Shown here: positions 33,967-45,372 of the stretch, piece after piece | Layout: the number at the start of each line of letters is the position of its first letter | Numbering within the stretch: position 1 is the first letter of the stretch | Assembly: GCF_029784155.1 (NCBI RefSeq) | Contig: NC_073693.1 | Span: forward strand, 154,539,442-154,603,441 | Direction of reading: 5' to 3' | From: Uranotaenia lowii | Lineage: Eukaryota; Arthropoda; Insecta; Diptera; Culicidae | Length of the DNA: 64,000 nt | The notes under the pieces: model-generated | What the model saw: the letters and a program-made list of their open reading frames with translations, nothing else | Databases searched by the model: none | What the model was told of the DNA's origin: nothing | Program-made: the position numbers and the translations under genes

Positions 33967-36900
33967 CGATCAAAACACCGGTGTCAGTGGCGGTGCTTTG
34001 CTTATCGTTCGGCAAACACCGGAGCCGAGTGCTTTAACTTCGGAAAGGCACCGGAGCCGAGTGCCTTCTGGTTCGTGAAAGCACCGGAGCTACATGCTGC
34101 TTGCTAGCACTGAGTAGCAAATTCGAACGATCATGCCCAACAGCGCGGCGGTAGTAGATACCGTGTGGAGTTTGTTATTGGGATGGATTTGAATCATTTG
34201 GGGTGAAGTTTATTACTTCACTGTACAGTTGTCCATCAAGATAGAATGTTTATGTCTTCAGCAAAGTTGTTTGTATTGACATAATCTGTAACTTAACGAA
34301 AATATTAGTTTTCTATCTTGTTGGAGAACTGAATGGTAGAGTAATCATCTTCACTCCATTGATCAACTACACTCTGCTCTACGGTACCAATTTTTTTTAT
34401 TCCGCTTCAGATTCTTGTGCTTTCCCAAACGAAAATGGTAATGCGTTTGGGATAAAATTGTTCGGGTGGAGAAAAAGTTTGTATAGAATGATTTTGTTTT
34501 TCGACAGCGGATTTAATTTTTGCAATAAGGCTGGAACATTTTTTTTAAATGTTTCATTTGATCAATCTTATACATTTCTCGGGGGCCCCTATGATTCGAT
34601 TTTTTGTTCAAATGCTATCCCAGAGAACACAAAACATTTTAAACGTAAAAGAACTGGATATGAATGAAATTTTTGGTAGAAGAATAGTTTTAGTACCTTC
34701 AAATAAAAATTATCAATTAATCAGGTGCAAACATTGTGGAAGAGCTCAGACATTTTTAAGCAATGAAAGCTCTGATTTTAGCTTCAAAACTTTACATTTA
34801 GTTCTCAATTTTTGTTAATACCCTTATCACCAACTACAATTCTCTGATTTAGAAAAATGACCGGATTGATATTTTAAATGATTTTCATTTTATCATTGAT
34901 CGTCTGGTTTGTGATTCATCGAGAGATATTTACCTCATGACAACTGAGAAGTTTCATGTAGATTTGAAACATTGAATACAGAAAAATAAACAAAATAATG
35001 AAATTCAAATTTTATAGAGATACAGATATAAGAGTTTAAGAATTCAACACTAAAAATCAGATTAAATTCACAATTATCTGTGAAACACAAAAAAAAAACG
35101 TTTTCATAAAATGTTTATGAATGTGATTCTCATCAGATAAAAAAAATTGTTATCATATTGTTATTCTAAATGTGACAAAACTGGTATAAGTTACAAAGCC
35201 TTTTTTGTAAAATTATATAAAGCGCTCAGGGCCAAAAGGGTAAAAGTGCAAAAATGATTGATTTTTCGAAAAAAATGTCATACGAATCTCCACGTTTCAA
35301 ATTAAATTTGGTGACTTTTTTCAGATTTTTTAAATTATAATCGCATATTTGTACGTTCTAAATAAAATTGCAAATGTTCGAAAAATTTATGGAAAATGAC
35401 CAAACAAAAAAAAATTTAAAAACGCATTTTCTCGAAATTAGTGTTACACACTTTCATTTTTTTTACTCATATCAATGCACAGAGACTTTCAGATCTTTGT
35501 TTTGAATTCAGTTAGAGTAATTTCATTTATATTTATCCAAATAATACCTACATATGTATATCTATATAGACCAAAAACTAAGTTAAATTCTTAAAACATG
35601 GTTTTTCCAAAGAGAGCTTCGCGGGCCACAAAAAGTTGGTCACGGGCCACATGTGGCCCGCGGGCCATGGTTTGGCCACCCATGCTCTAGGGGGCCCCCT
35701 TAACTTATGCAAGAGAAAAACTATTCTAGATATTATTTCCCGGAGGCTTCTTTAGTTGTAATATTTCAAGTTTTCATTTCGATTTTCTAGTTTTGATTTA
35801 TTTTCAGAGATTTGTAGAAATTGAAGTAGGAGTATGATTAGAGGAATGTTAAAACTTTTTTTTCCCTGGGGGGGCCCCCCTTAATCCGGCCTTGATCTTA
35901 TACAAACTCTCAAGTATAATGAATAAAAAAAAGGAACGATTGATTAGTATTAAAAGGTTATTTCTCATGTGTAGTTAACAAGTACCATAGCAAATAGGTC
36001 ACTGTTCAACTTGAAAAACATCATGTTTGCCAAGTTTTTATTGCTTAGGCGCAAACGTTCATCGGTTGATCCAGAAAGAATTTTGTTATCTATGAGTTAT
36101 ATGAGCGAATAATGATGAGGACTGATTTGCGGTTGTTTTGAAATTTGAATGCCATCGAAAAGTTTTCATGAAACAATATTAAAAGTCAAAAAAGCCAATT
36201 GGCTTGATCTGTGTTACTTGGGATATGAAAAAAATCACCCATAACGAGAGATTCGTTTTGCAAACGAACTGTTGCAAAATACACTGGTTGGAATGGTTCA
36301 ACAAATTGGTGTATGAACTGCCAATCGAGGGTTTCCAACAAAAATTCCATATCAAATCTTATAAGTTTATTTCTAATTTTTTTTTCATTTTCCTCCCATT
36401 CCCTTCTTGATCATCCAAAGGGTCCATTGCCAAAAGAAGAAAAACAAATTTTGTTCCGGCCTTATTGCGAAAAATTAAATCCACTGTCGAAAAACAAAAT
36501 CATTCTATACCAACTTTTTCTGAACCCGAACAATTTTATCCCAAACGCATTACCATTTCCGCTTAGAAAAGCACAAGAATCTGAAGCGGAATAAAAAAAA
36601 TTGGTACCGTAGAGCAGAGTGTAGTTGATCAATAGAGTGAAGATGATTACTCTACCATTCAGTTCTCCAACAAGATAGAAAACTAATATTTTCGACAAAG
36701 TTACAGATTATGTCAATACAAACAACTTTGCTGAAGACATAAACTTTCTATCTTGATGGACAACTGTACAGTGAAGTAATAAACTTCACCCCAAATGATT
36801 CAAATCCATTCCAATAACAAACTCCACACGGTATCTACTACCGCCGCGCTGTTGGGCATGATCGTTCGAATTTGCTACTCAGTGCTAGCAAGCAGCATGT

Positions 36901-37092
36901 AGCTCCGGTGCTTTCACGAACCAGAAGGCACTCGGCTCCGGTGCCTTTCCGAAGTTAAAGCACTCGGCTCCGTTGTTTGCCGAACGATAAGCAAAGCACC
37001 GCCACTGACACCGGTGTTTTGATCGCTACAATGCAGCGTCTCGATCGAGCACTGCCACCGAGTGGTTGATGGTATGCACTCGGTGGCGTGTT
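33900..37092. mobile_element. Foldback element with arms of about 640 bp
   Basis: The left arm 33900-34536 and right arm 36453-37092 are inverted copies with few differences, beginning AACACGCCACCGAGTGCATA. Each arm carries imperfect tandem units such as GCACCGGAGCCGAGTGC. The 1.9-kb spacer holds no recognisable transposase. It includes a fragment resembling hAT termini (35600-35687) and C/G runs (GGGGGCCCCC near 35691 and 35869). The element is inserted in gag of the BEL-like element. The target duplication is not resolved. Confidence 0.75.
35600..35687 (+). mobile_element. hAT-like terminal fragment in foldback spacer
   Basis: The stretch containing GGGCCACATGTGGCCCGCGG and ending GGTTTGGCCACCCATG resembles the termini of Charlie-like hAT elements (start CAGGGGTGGCCAAACC on the other strand). 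The opposite terminus was not found. Confidence 0.4.
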
Positions 37093-37133
37093 TGAAACAG
37101 AGAACACAGTGCAGTGCGTGTTTTAGACATGCC

Positions 37134-37962
37134 TGAGTATCACCAAAAGATTATTGCCCTGTCGTCACCAGCCGACCGAGAGCAGTAAGACGACATTTAC
37201 TTTGAGTTCGTGGCGCTATACGAAGAGGTATCCGTGGCAATCGAGAGTCGGCTCGAATGGGTTCGAGCACTGCCAATTCAACAGCCACAGCCTGAGAGTT
37301 GCCAGCGACAATTGGTCCCCCGAGAAAAGGCGAGTCTTCCACCGCAGGATCGCAACAAGGTCGAGCGATCCAAGCAATTGGGTCCAGCAGAAGCGAAAGC
37401 CATACCAGGTTTAGCAGCCCGGGTTCACACTTCATCAAGTGAGCCATTTACAAGCAGTGTGTCGCCGAACATTGCTGATTCGAACGTTCCAGATAGTTCG
37501 TCGAAAGTTCCAGAAAGTTCGTCAAAGGTTCCAGAAGGTTCGACGACAACCACCAACCGCGGCTTCATGCCAGGTTCAGCAGCTCGGGTTCACATTCCAG
37601 CAAGCGAGCCACTGACAAGCGGTGTGTCGCCGAACACTGCTGATTCGAAGGTTCCAGAAAGTTCGACGACAACCACCAGCCGGGACAACTTCTCACTTTT
37701 CGGTGGGGAGTATGTTCAGTCCGACAAGCGGACTGAGAAGAGAGCGAGAGGGGATGAACGCGAGAGGAGCGCCAACCAATCAGCGAGCAGCAGCCGACGG
37801 AACGAAAGTATAAAAACGAGCTCTCCCGCGCGTTGCATCATCAGTCTTTATTCAACCACCATCGCGGCAACATCGATCCAGGGAGATCGAAAGAGAAGGA
37901 AGAGAAGAGTCAGCCAGCAGTGGCCTTCTCCGAGGCCACCCGAAGAGGAACAAGAAAGATAA
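37134..37962 (+). pseudogene. gag C-terminal part of BEL-like element
   Basis: One frame runs from about 37134 with a single in-frame TAA at 37186-37188, then stays open to 37962, 250 bp into the 3' LTR. It encodes an acidic/aromatic start (F-V-A-L-Y-E-E-V-S-V-A-I-E-S-R), then a Ser/Pro/Thr-rich region with two imperfect repeats (A-A-R-V-H-T/I, S-E-P, V-P-E-S-S). Reading directly from gag into the LTR without pol shows that pol was deleted before or during formation of this copy. The Y-H-Q motif near its start also occurs in the N-terminal piece, so the two pieces may overlap rather than join. Confidence 0.55.
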
Positions 37963-38304
37963 TAAGAGTGAATAAGTGTAAATAGTTCGAGAAAGAAAAT
38001 AAATCCAGAATGTTACACCGTGAGTAATATTTGTTGTTCCTCTGTGCTTCCTCCTCACTTGCTTCCGATCCAATCGGCTCTTATCAGAGCCCCCCCTTAT
38101 AGAGTTTAGTTCGCGATCACTGTGGTGACGGTGATCGATCGGCCTTGGCCTCCAGGCAGCCAGTCCGAGGACCTGCCTCCACTGGTGAGACAACCACCAT
38201 CGGTTGTCTAGGAGAGGCTCACTCCTACGAGGGGAGTGAGTCCCATCAGTGGTTGTTTTGCCAAGCGCCGCCCTACAGTCCAATGGCTTTTCATGGCCAC
38301 AACA
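37713..38304 (+). repeat. 3' LTR of BEL-like element
   Basis: 592 bp; otherwise very similar to the 5' LTR, with TATAAAAACG near 37810 and the hairpin GGCTCTTATCAGAGCC around 38075-38093. Confidence 0.85.
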
Positions 38305-38690
38305 TATAAAATTAACGATATTGACAATAATGACTAAATTGACAAAATTGACAAGATTGACAAAATTGACAAAACTAACAAAATTGACTAGATTTACTTA
38401 ATTTACAAAATGTACAAAATTTCCAAATTTCCAAAATTTACAAAACTCAGAAAATTTACAAAATTCATAAAATTCACAAAATTTTCAAAATCTACAAAAT
38501 TTACAAAATTTCCAAAATTTACAAAATTTATATAGTTGACAAAATTGACCAAATTGACAAACTTGAAAAAAATTGACAGTATTGACAAAATTTACAAAAT
38601 AACAAAATTGTCAAAATTTACAAGATTGAAAAAAATGGTGGAATTGTAAAAACTAACAAAAATGGCAAATTGAAATAATTAAATATATTG
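38305..38690. repeat. Satellite of about 9-bp unit, right part
   Basis: Continuation of the array at 32432-32969 after the BEL-like element, with units ACAAAATTG, ACAAAATTT and variants. Confidence 0.88.
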
Positions 38691-39287
38691 ACATGTCAAA
38701 TTGTCAATACTTTTTACTTTTAAAGTTAATACTACCGATTATGGTACCCTACTGTGCAACTAGCAATTGTAATTTTACCCAATAATGTTATCAATGTATT
38801 TGTTTCCGTTACTTGAGAGGATGAACTATTTGAAATATATGGTCAGGCATTTTTTTTTAAAATTGTATTCGTAATTTTTATACCCCTTCCATTTTAAAGT
38901 TACCTTTAACTCCAAAAAGAGTAAATTTAGTGAGATTATAATGTCATAAAAACGGAATCATACAAGATATTCCAGAATCCAGCCATCCAAGAATATCCTA
39001 TAAGTTGCAAATAATGTTATTTATATGAAAATTATGATTATATCAAAATACTTTTAACCTATAAAAAACATTGAATCTTAATTTTTTTAAACTACCTTTA
39101 AAATTCTATAATCATAATTCAGAAATTATAAATCTATCATTTTTTTATTATTTTGTGTCATAGGTTTCCAAATATAATTTACAGGCTGCATGTAAGAAAG
39201 GCTACAATCCACTGTTAAGTGTATTAAATCGGATTGTTTCTTTGTATATGAACAGTGCTATTATTACAGTGATTTCATGATAAATTT
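38691..39287. other. AT-rich stretch, nothing recognised
   Basis: No open frame or repeat match seen. Confidence 0.4.
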
Positions 39288-39670
39288 TTGATATTTAAAA
39301 AATAAGGACATTTTCCAAGAGTAAGCCCGTATTGGACAAATGGATAGGAACCCTATCAAATCGTTAACTTTGAAGAAAAAATGAAAATGGAAATAGTGGG
39401 AGGGCCTAGGGGAATGTGTGAAGGTAAAATTTCATTTGGATTTTGAAGCTCATGCTATTTAGCAATTATTATAACTTTTGCCCCTAAATATAGGCAGCAT
39501 CATAATTCTTTTTTCGATTATAAACATTTATAAAATAATACCTTAAAAATCAAGGTAAACTTGATGAACTTGCATATTGAAATATTATGAAGGTGTTTTG
39601 TATCCTTTATGATCTAGAAAGCTCGTTAAAACCGTCAAAACAGAGACTAATCAATGTTGCCTCAAAGCAT
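39288..39670 (+). repeat. Dispersed repeat, inverted copy of 19288-19625
   Basis: Contains AAAATAAGGACATTTTCC, GGATAGGAACCCTATCAAAT, TTTTGCCCCTAAATATAGGC and AGCTCGTTAAAACC, the reverse complement of words at 19290-19620 with few changes. Confidence 0.65.
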
Positions 39671-39827
39671 CAAATTCTGAACAGAGACGAAAACGATTTT
39701 TGTATTAAATTAAAATTAGTCTTATAAATTTCTGCATCCATGTTTTACGTTCATAGGAGTCCAGTACTGGTTATAAAAATATAAAACATGCCACATTCCC
39801 CTTAACAGAAAAAATATTCGATATTTA

Positions 39828-40390
39828 TTGAAAAATGTGATCAATCTTACCTCGGATTACGGTACTGACTTTTTTTATTTCTCCTTTTTTATAGGTTTTC
39901 AATACAGCAAATGGCGGCTTTGGCAAGTCAACAATAATCGCAGCTTTCCCTGTAAAAAACCGAGTGTCGACAAAACAGCACAGAAAAATATATCGAGGGG
40001 AACTGTAAAGAAGAATTTTTATAATCTCGAATTTTTTAACCGTTTTGAAGTATAATTTATGTAAAGTTATTCAAATAAACATAATGAGACAGAATTCAAG
40101 TTGAGAAAAAGTTTCAAATCAGAATCAAGGTTCAGAATTCAGATTCATAATTCAGTTTCAGAATTCAGATCTGAAATATTTTTTTTTCACCAAACTTTGC
40201 CGAGGTTGTTTTTAGTCACCATATGGCAGGGGTTGTTTCTAATAAGCATCCAGAGATCATGTGTACTGGAAAAAGCATACTGATAGTAGAAATCTGAAAT
40301 TTAAGCCAATTCTATTCTATTCGAAAAACGCGACACCGGCACGATGTTCTTGGATGTACCAATGAGCCTACCTTCAGGAGTGGAAAATGA
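39828..40390 (+). repeat. Repeat copy related to 48490-49680
   Basis: Shares ACCGTTTTGAAGTAT, GTTATTCAAAT, GCCGAGGTTGTTTTT, CACGATGTTCTTGGAT and CCAATGAGCCTACCTTCAGG, in order, with 48490-49660. That copy carries a MITE at the position of the CACCATATGG word here. Includes low-complexity TTCAGAATTCAGATTC-like runs (40110-40180). Confidence 0.6.
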
Positions 40391-41140
40391 GTCTCGAATG
40401 AATTAGCGAGAATAGAGTATTTCCTGAGACAGATTGTGGTAGGGTAACTTTTCTTTTTGTTTTGAAAAATGTAAACACCAACTGGTCACCATTTTGATCT
40501 TTGATGATAAGCACTGTTAAATGCTTTCTTTTAAAAACTTCTTTAATTGAAATCATCAACATACCTTCATGTCTTAACTTGTACTGAATTTACAATTATT
40601 CAAATAAAGAATTTCTATTCTCCACACCAAGGTGCGCTTGCAAAACCACCACAGTTACATTGCCAATTTTATTTCGTTACTATATGGTCATTGAATATGC
40701 GTAATGTTGTTGTTATGTTTACCCTACCACGATATGCCGACAAAATGTAAACATGTCAAATCAGCTGTCCGTTTGACAAGTGAGGAAATGCTTTATACGC
40801 TGTGTGTGAATTATGGATTTTACCATTGATTTTTTTTACTTAAATGATTTCTACAGCTGAGTTATTATTTCGAATGAGGATTCGAAATTAATAAATCTTT
40901 TTCAAAAATTCATATTTTTGGAAGCTTTCGAACTCAGAATTCTGTACAGACTTGACTTTCAGAATTAACATTAATATTCAAAGAAAAGGATTCCAAATAA
41001 GAATTGAGATTAGGAGTTCAGATTTAGGATTAAGAAACGAATTCAGAATTTAGTTCCAGGATTCAGATTCATATTGATTTTTTTTCATACGGGATTTTCA
41101 TCCTCTGGGATGATTCATTCCTAATTGATTCATAGATTCA
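40391..41140. other. AT-rich stretch with TTCAGAATTC-like low complexity
   Basis: No gene recognised. Low-complexity GAATTCAGATTC-type sequence lies at about 40980-41080, next to the LINE. Confidence 0.4.
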
Positions 41141-41423
41141 AAGTTAGAAGAAGTGCTAGTTCAGCAATGACGCGTTAATTTTTCGTCAGATATACAAACC
41201 TGAATAGTGAAGTGAAACGCCGCCTTTAATCCCTGGACGCATCGCCAGCGCAATCCGGAGCACTTATTTTCGTCCGTGAATCCGTGGAATCGTTCGGGTC
41301 TGGTTCCTGCGCCGTTGTTTTCCGAACGCTCGAAACTCTTAATTCGCCACTACCGAAGTTTATTTAGCCATTGTTTTTGCCACCACCGCCTTATCTGCAC
41401 CGGCTATACGCACACGAACGAAA

Positions 41424-42296
41424 ATGTCCAATAAAGGAAGACTCGCGAGAACACCGCCAGCTGTAAACAATAACATGTTTGCAAGCTTGTCCGGTAGAAA
41501 AACATCGCCGACTGACCAGCAAGAAAACAATCATCAAAACAAACGATTAAGATGTGATGATCCCGAGCAGCAAGAGATAACACTAAACTCTGCAGTTAAA
41601 ATGTTACTCGAGCAGTTCTCAGAAACGAATCGGAAGATCGAAAATTTGCGTTGTGACATTAACAATAAAATAGATAGCGTGAAGGCTGAGCTGGACGAAA
41701 AGCTGAAAAATGTGTCGGATGAAATTCATTCCCTCAAGGATGACTGCAATGCGAAGTTTCGTACGAACGAATCCACAATTAATTCGTTCAGTATGAGATT
41801 AGATGTTATCTCTCGAACAGTAGAGAGCTTTGATTGTCGCAACGATTTGGTCATCAGTGGTATCCCGTATTTGAGTGGTGAAAACTTGACGAATTATTTT
41901 AATTCGATCTGTAGCTATTTGGGTTGGAACGTCGATGGAATGCGCCCTGCTGTTGATATTCGACGTTTAAAACCTGGATTTGAAGACGACGGAAGGAAAA
42001 GCCTCATCGTAGTTCAATTCGCCCTAAGGAATTCCCGTGATGACTTCTACAAATCCTACTTGCGGAAATGTGATCTCCAGCTGAAACACATCGGTTTTGA
42101 TTCGGACAACAGAATATTCATCAACGAAAATCTATCGGTTGCTGCTCGCAAGGTGAAGGTCGCTGCTTTACGACTGAAGAGGTTGGGTAAGCTGACAACA
42201 GTTTTCTCTAAACTTGGAGTGGTGCATGTTATGCGCACTCTCGAAAGTGATGCCATCGCTATCTATGCTGAAGAAGAACTTAATCAATTTTTGTAA
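41424..42296 (+). CDS. Non-LTR ORF1 protein, RNA-binding (L1-ORF1-like layout)
   Basis: This 290-codon frame starts at an ATG about 280 bp into the element and is intact. Residues about 1-50 are polar and probably disordered. Residues about 50-135 form a predicted coiled coil with heptad-like leucines and charged residues (E-N-L-R-C-D-I-N-N-K, then V-K-A-E-L-D-E-K-L). From about 140 an RRM-like fold follows (N-D-L-V-I-S-G-I-P near 141, then S-L-I-V-V-Q-F near 190). A basic C-terminal domain comes last. In L1-type elements such proteins trimerise, bind element RNA and act as a chaperone in the ribonucleoprotein. No CCHC knuckles are seen, unlike classical Jockey ORF1. ORF2 follows after a 175-bp spacer. 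Confidence 0.7.
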   Translation: MSNKGRLARTPPAVNNNMFASLSGRKTSPTDQQENNHQNKRLRCDDPEQQEITLNSAVKMLLEQFSETNRKIENLRCDINNKIDSVKAELDEKLKNVSDEIHSLKDDCNAKFRTNESTINSFSMRLDVISRTVESFDCRNDLVISGIPYLSGENLTNYFNSICSYLGWNVDGMRPAVDIRRLKPGFEDDGRKSLIVVQFALRNSRDDFYKSYLRKCDLQLKHIGFDSDNRIFINENLSVAARKVKVAALRLKRLGKLTTVFSKLGVVHVMRTLESDAIAIYAEEELNQFL

Positions 42297-42471
42297 AAGT
42301 AAACTTGCTATTCTTTTCGAAATCTGTTCACTTTTTATGTTTGTATAACGATAATACGATTTGATTTTTTTTTTAATATTGTATGGAATTGTGGTGATTA
42401 TTGTTTTGTGATCTTATAATACAAAGCCACCGTTGGTTATATTGTAAAAAAAAAAGACTGCTGATTTCCTT

Positions 42472-43371
42472 ATGCCAATGCCTGTGCATCAAAATTCAAT
42501 ATCTGCTAATATCCCTGGTGCTGTTTTAAACGCTGTACTTCTTCCTAAAAAGTTAAACATATGTCATGGAAATGCCCAAAGTTTGTGCGCTCGTAATTTG
42601 AACAAACTTGATGAGCTACGCTTAGCGTTGGTAAACTCAAAAGTAGAAATAGCTTGTTTTACTGAGTCTTGGCTTACTGATAAAAACAATGACAGCGAGT
42701 TCATGATACAAGGCTATATAACACATCGTAATGATCGAAAGTATAAACGGGGGGGTGGAATTATCGTCTATTCAAAAGAACATCTTCAATTGAAAACAGT
42801 TTTCCAAACGCAGGTGACACGTGATTCTGTAGACAAGACCGAATGTTTGGCTTTAGAGATTCAGCTGAGATTTCAAAAAATATTGCTGTTAGTTATTTAC
42901 AACCCTCCAGACAACGATTGCGCACCGTTTTTTGAGCAGAAGCTTGCGGATTTTTCTGTTTTGTACGAACATGTGATCGTGATTGGCGACTTTAATACTG
43001 ATCTCTTGCGTCGAAGTAGGAAACGTACACTTTTAGAAACTGTTTTCCAAAACTTTTCTATGGCTGCTTTTAATAAAGAACCTACCTTTTTTCACGACAA
43101 CGGATGCTCCCAGTTAGATCTTCTACTGACAAATAAACTCGATAAAGTCATACGTTTTGGACAAGTTAGTTTCCCATGTTTATCGCAGCATGACCTGATT
43201 TTCTGTTCTCTTGATTTTAACGTTGTAGACGACATCGCGGTAAATGTGTTCAGAGACTATAAAAACTCTGATATAACTGGTATTCATAACGCGTTAACAT
43301 CACTTAATTGGTCTGATTTCTACGAGTCATCAAATCCAGATGACAAGACTGAGATTCTCAACAGAAACCTA
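42472..43371 (+). pseudogene. Non-LTR ORF2, endonuclease part (first of three pieces)
   Basis: ATG at 42472; 300 codons in frame up to the MITE insertion at 43372. It encodes an AP-endonuclease-like domain with these motifs in order: G-N-A-Q-S-L near residue 35, F-T-E-S-W-L near 63, G-G-G-I-I-V-Y near 90, V-I-G-D-F-N-T-D near 170 and a late S-Q-H-D-L-I near 240 in place of the usual S-D-H. The enzyme nicks the target DNA for target-primed reverse transcription. Removing the MITE and one TA joins this piece exactly in frame to the next at 44154. Confidence 0.75.
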
Positions 43372-44151
43372 CACTGTAAATTTTTGCCTCGATTTCCAGC
43401 AAAAAAAATTGCTGGAAACGTTCAGCAATCCAAATTTTTGCTGGATTTTTCAGCATTCGGTTATGTGCTTGTCATTTCTGCTGAAAAATCAGCAATCGGT
43501 TTTCAAATTGCTGGACTTTCCAGCAATTGATCTAGTTTGCTGGAAAATCAGCAATCGAGTTGTCAATTTGGAGTTTGTTTTGGTTTCGTACGCTGAAGTA
43601 AGGTGAGATTCTATTTTACGAATTTATGTTAAATTAATATAATTATTTTATTTTCCTCTATATTCTAGCAATCAGGCATCAAGTCAAGGGTAAGTTTTTA
43701 TTGTACAGGTAGATATTCCATTGAAGATACTAATCAAAACTATTTTTACAGGTGGCGGATGATCAACATTTTGGCACAAAGCGGCCACCCCAGAGCCGGT
43801 GTTAGAAAGTTGTGAAAAAAAAAAGTTTTTTTTGGAAAATAAATTAATCCCTAATTGAAAATGGGAGAAAATAATTGTTTTTATTGCTTTTTATATGCAC
43901 AGCCAATATTAAACTTTAATTTTATATTGAAATATAAATTTCATACTAAATACTGCCGGTTGTGTTGAAAGAAATAGCTGGTTTCCAGCAATCTGGATTG
44001 CTGATTTTCCAGCAATTTGAATTGCTGGAAACCAGCATTAACGTTTGCTGTTTTTTCCAGCAATTGAAATTGCTGGAAATTTTGCTGGAAAGTCAGCGGG
44101 ACAAAAACCAGCAAAATTTTGCTGGTTTCCAGCAAAAAAAAATTTGCTGTG
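43372..44151 (+). mobile_element. TA-target MITE, 780 bp, rich in GCTGG/CCAGC motifs
   Basis: Flanked by TA (43370-43371 and 44152-44153). Ends CACTGTAAATTTTTGC and (complement of right end) CACAGCAAATTTTTTTTTGC are inverted repeats. Excision restores the LINE frame and motif spacing precisely (L-N-R-N-L joined to C-M-I-H-E-N-F-V-P-L-R). At least 17 copies of GCTGG or CCAGC, usually within TTTCCAGCAA or TTGCTGGAAA, lie in the outer 190 bp at each side in both orientations; the middle (43570-43970) has none. No transposase. Confidence 0.82.
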
Positions 44152-44153
44152 TA

Positions 44154-44929
44154 TGTATGATACACGAGAATTTTGTGCCTTTACGAACATCTTCTACACC
44201 CAGAACAACGAACGCCTGGTTCAACCATGCCGTGCGACGATCTATATTGGAACGTAACTTAGCATACAATGACTGGCGTAGAGCTCCATCGCATCTGAAG
44301 GAATTAAAACGACGACATTATAAAACTCTACGAAATCGTACAAACTCTCTAATTACGAGAACCAAAGCACAACATTTGAATCGGTTTTTGTATGATCATT
44401 TGCCTGCTGCCGTTCTCTGGAAACGTGTGAAGAGTCTAGGAGTTGGTAAAGTCAAGACAACTGAGGCGTGTAAATTCGATCCAGATGACGTAAACCGGAT
44501 GTTCTCATCCTACTATTCGAGAGCGGATAGTCATGAGCCATACAGAGGTGGAACAGAACCATCGCAGCTGAACTTCTCTTTCCGGCCTGTACTCCATTGG
44601 GAGGTTGTCAACTCTATATGCGATATTCAATCAAATGCGGAAGGCCTGGATCGACTACCCATAAAATTTATCAAAATGGTACTGCCATTAATCGTTCACC
44701 ATGTAACTCACCTTTTTAACTCTATTATATGTACTTCGATATATCCCGCTTGTTGGAAACGCGCAAAAATCATTCCCTTGAAGAAGAAGTCTCAATCAAA
44801 CACGATTGAGAATCTTAGGCCTATAAGCATATTGTGCGCCTTATCAAAATCATTTGAAAAAGTGTTGAAAAATCAGATATCCGCATTCATAAATGACCAC
44901 AATTTGCTCACTGAGACTCAGGCAGGTTT
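44154..44929 (+). pseudogene. Non-LTR ORF2, linker and RT N-terminal part
   Basis: Continues the ORF2 frame after the MITE. It includes the linker (N-A-W-F-N-H-A-V, then R-R-H-Y-K-T-L-R-N-R) and RT blocks D-R-L-P-I-K-F, C-W-K-R-A-K-I-I-P-L-K-K, N-L-R-P-I-S-I-L and the E-T-Q-A-G-F motif, where minus-strand LINE sequence begins. All blocks are in the order expected for non-LTR RT. There is no in-frame stop before the junction. Confidence 0.75.
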
Positions 44930-45372
44930 TCATTTATTATTAAGTCAAACTATGTAGACTACAATACTTAAAACTACTTAAAACTAATGTAAGCTATTTT
45001 GTTGTTCTATGAAGTTGTTTTTGAATGCCTTTTTCAATTGTGTTTTGTTCATCGCTACGTCTATAATTTCACTTTGTAAATTGTATTTGTACATCATTTG
45101 ATTAATAGATTGATGTTTTGCATAGTCTTTCTTTGTCGTAAAGTTTAATGTAGAACAAATGTTTATTTCTTAATGGACGAGAGGGTGCGTAAAAATTTAG
45201 TTTTGAAAGTAATTCAAGACTGTCTATTCTTTGTGTAACAACATCATTTACAAATGCAATTTGGGAAAATTCTCTGCGTTTACTGAGAGGTTCTATATCT
45301 ATTTATTTGACGTCAATCATTTGCGTAGACCGTTTTACATGTTTGCCTTAAATCTATATAAGTATAATGTTA
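44930..45372 (-). pseudogene. 3' fragment of a LINE related to the neighbouring one
   Basis: Minus-strand translation matches the last about 90 residues of the frame at 45370-47040. Examples are R-R-E-F-S-Q-I-A-F-V-N-D-V against R-R-E-F-A-M-L-A-F-I-N-D-V, and A-M-N-K-T-Q-L-K-K against T-M-N-K-N-E-L-K-R. A frameshift lies near 45118 and further decay near 45310. It is a second, older 3' end lying directly downstream of the larger copy in the same orientation. Confidence 0.65.

Larger units (their letters stand above)
32970..38304 (+). mobile_element. BEL/Pao-like LTR retrotransposon, gag only, with nested foldback
   Basis: LTRs 32970-33513 and 37713-38304 start TGTTCAGTCC and end GGCCACAACA. 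The 5-bp duplication TATAA flanks the whole element (32965-32969, 38305-38309). After the left LTR comes TGGTCCTTCGAACCGG (33519-33534), a primer-site-like sequence of BEL/Pao type. A purine tract, GGTGGGGAG, ends at 37710 just before the right LTR. The internal region has two gag pieces and no protease, RT or integrase. A foldback element (33900-37092) splits gag. The copy cannot supply its own enzymes. Confidence 0.85.

Noticed and set aside
37852..38283. Minus-strand frames within the BEL-like LTRs (also 33060-33695)
   Set aside because: Both LTRs give the same antisense frame; no domain, and it lies across promoter-like and polyadenylation-like signals of the LTR.
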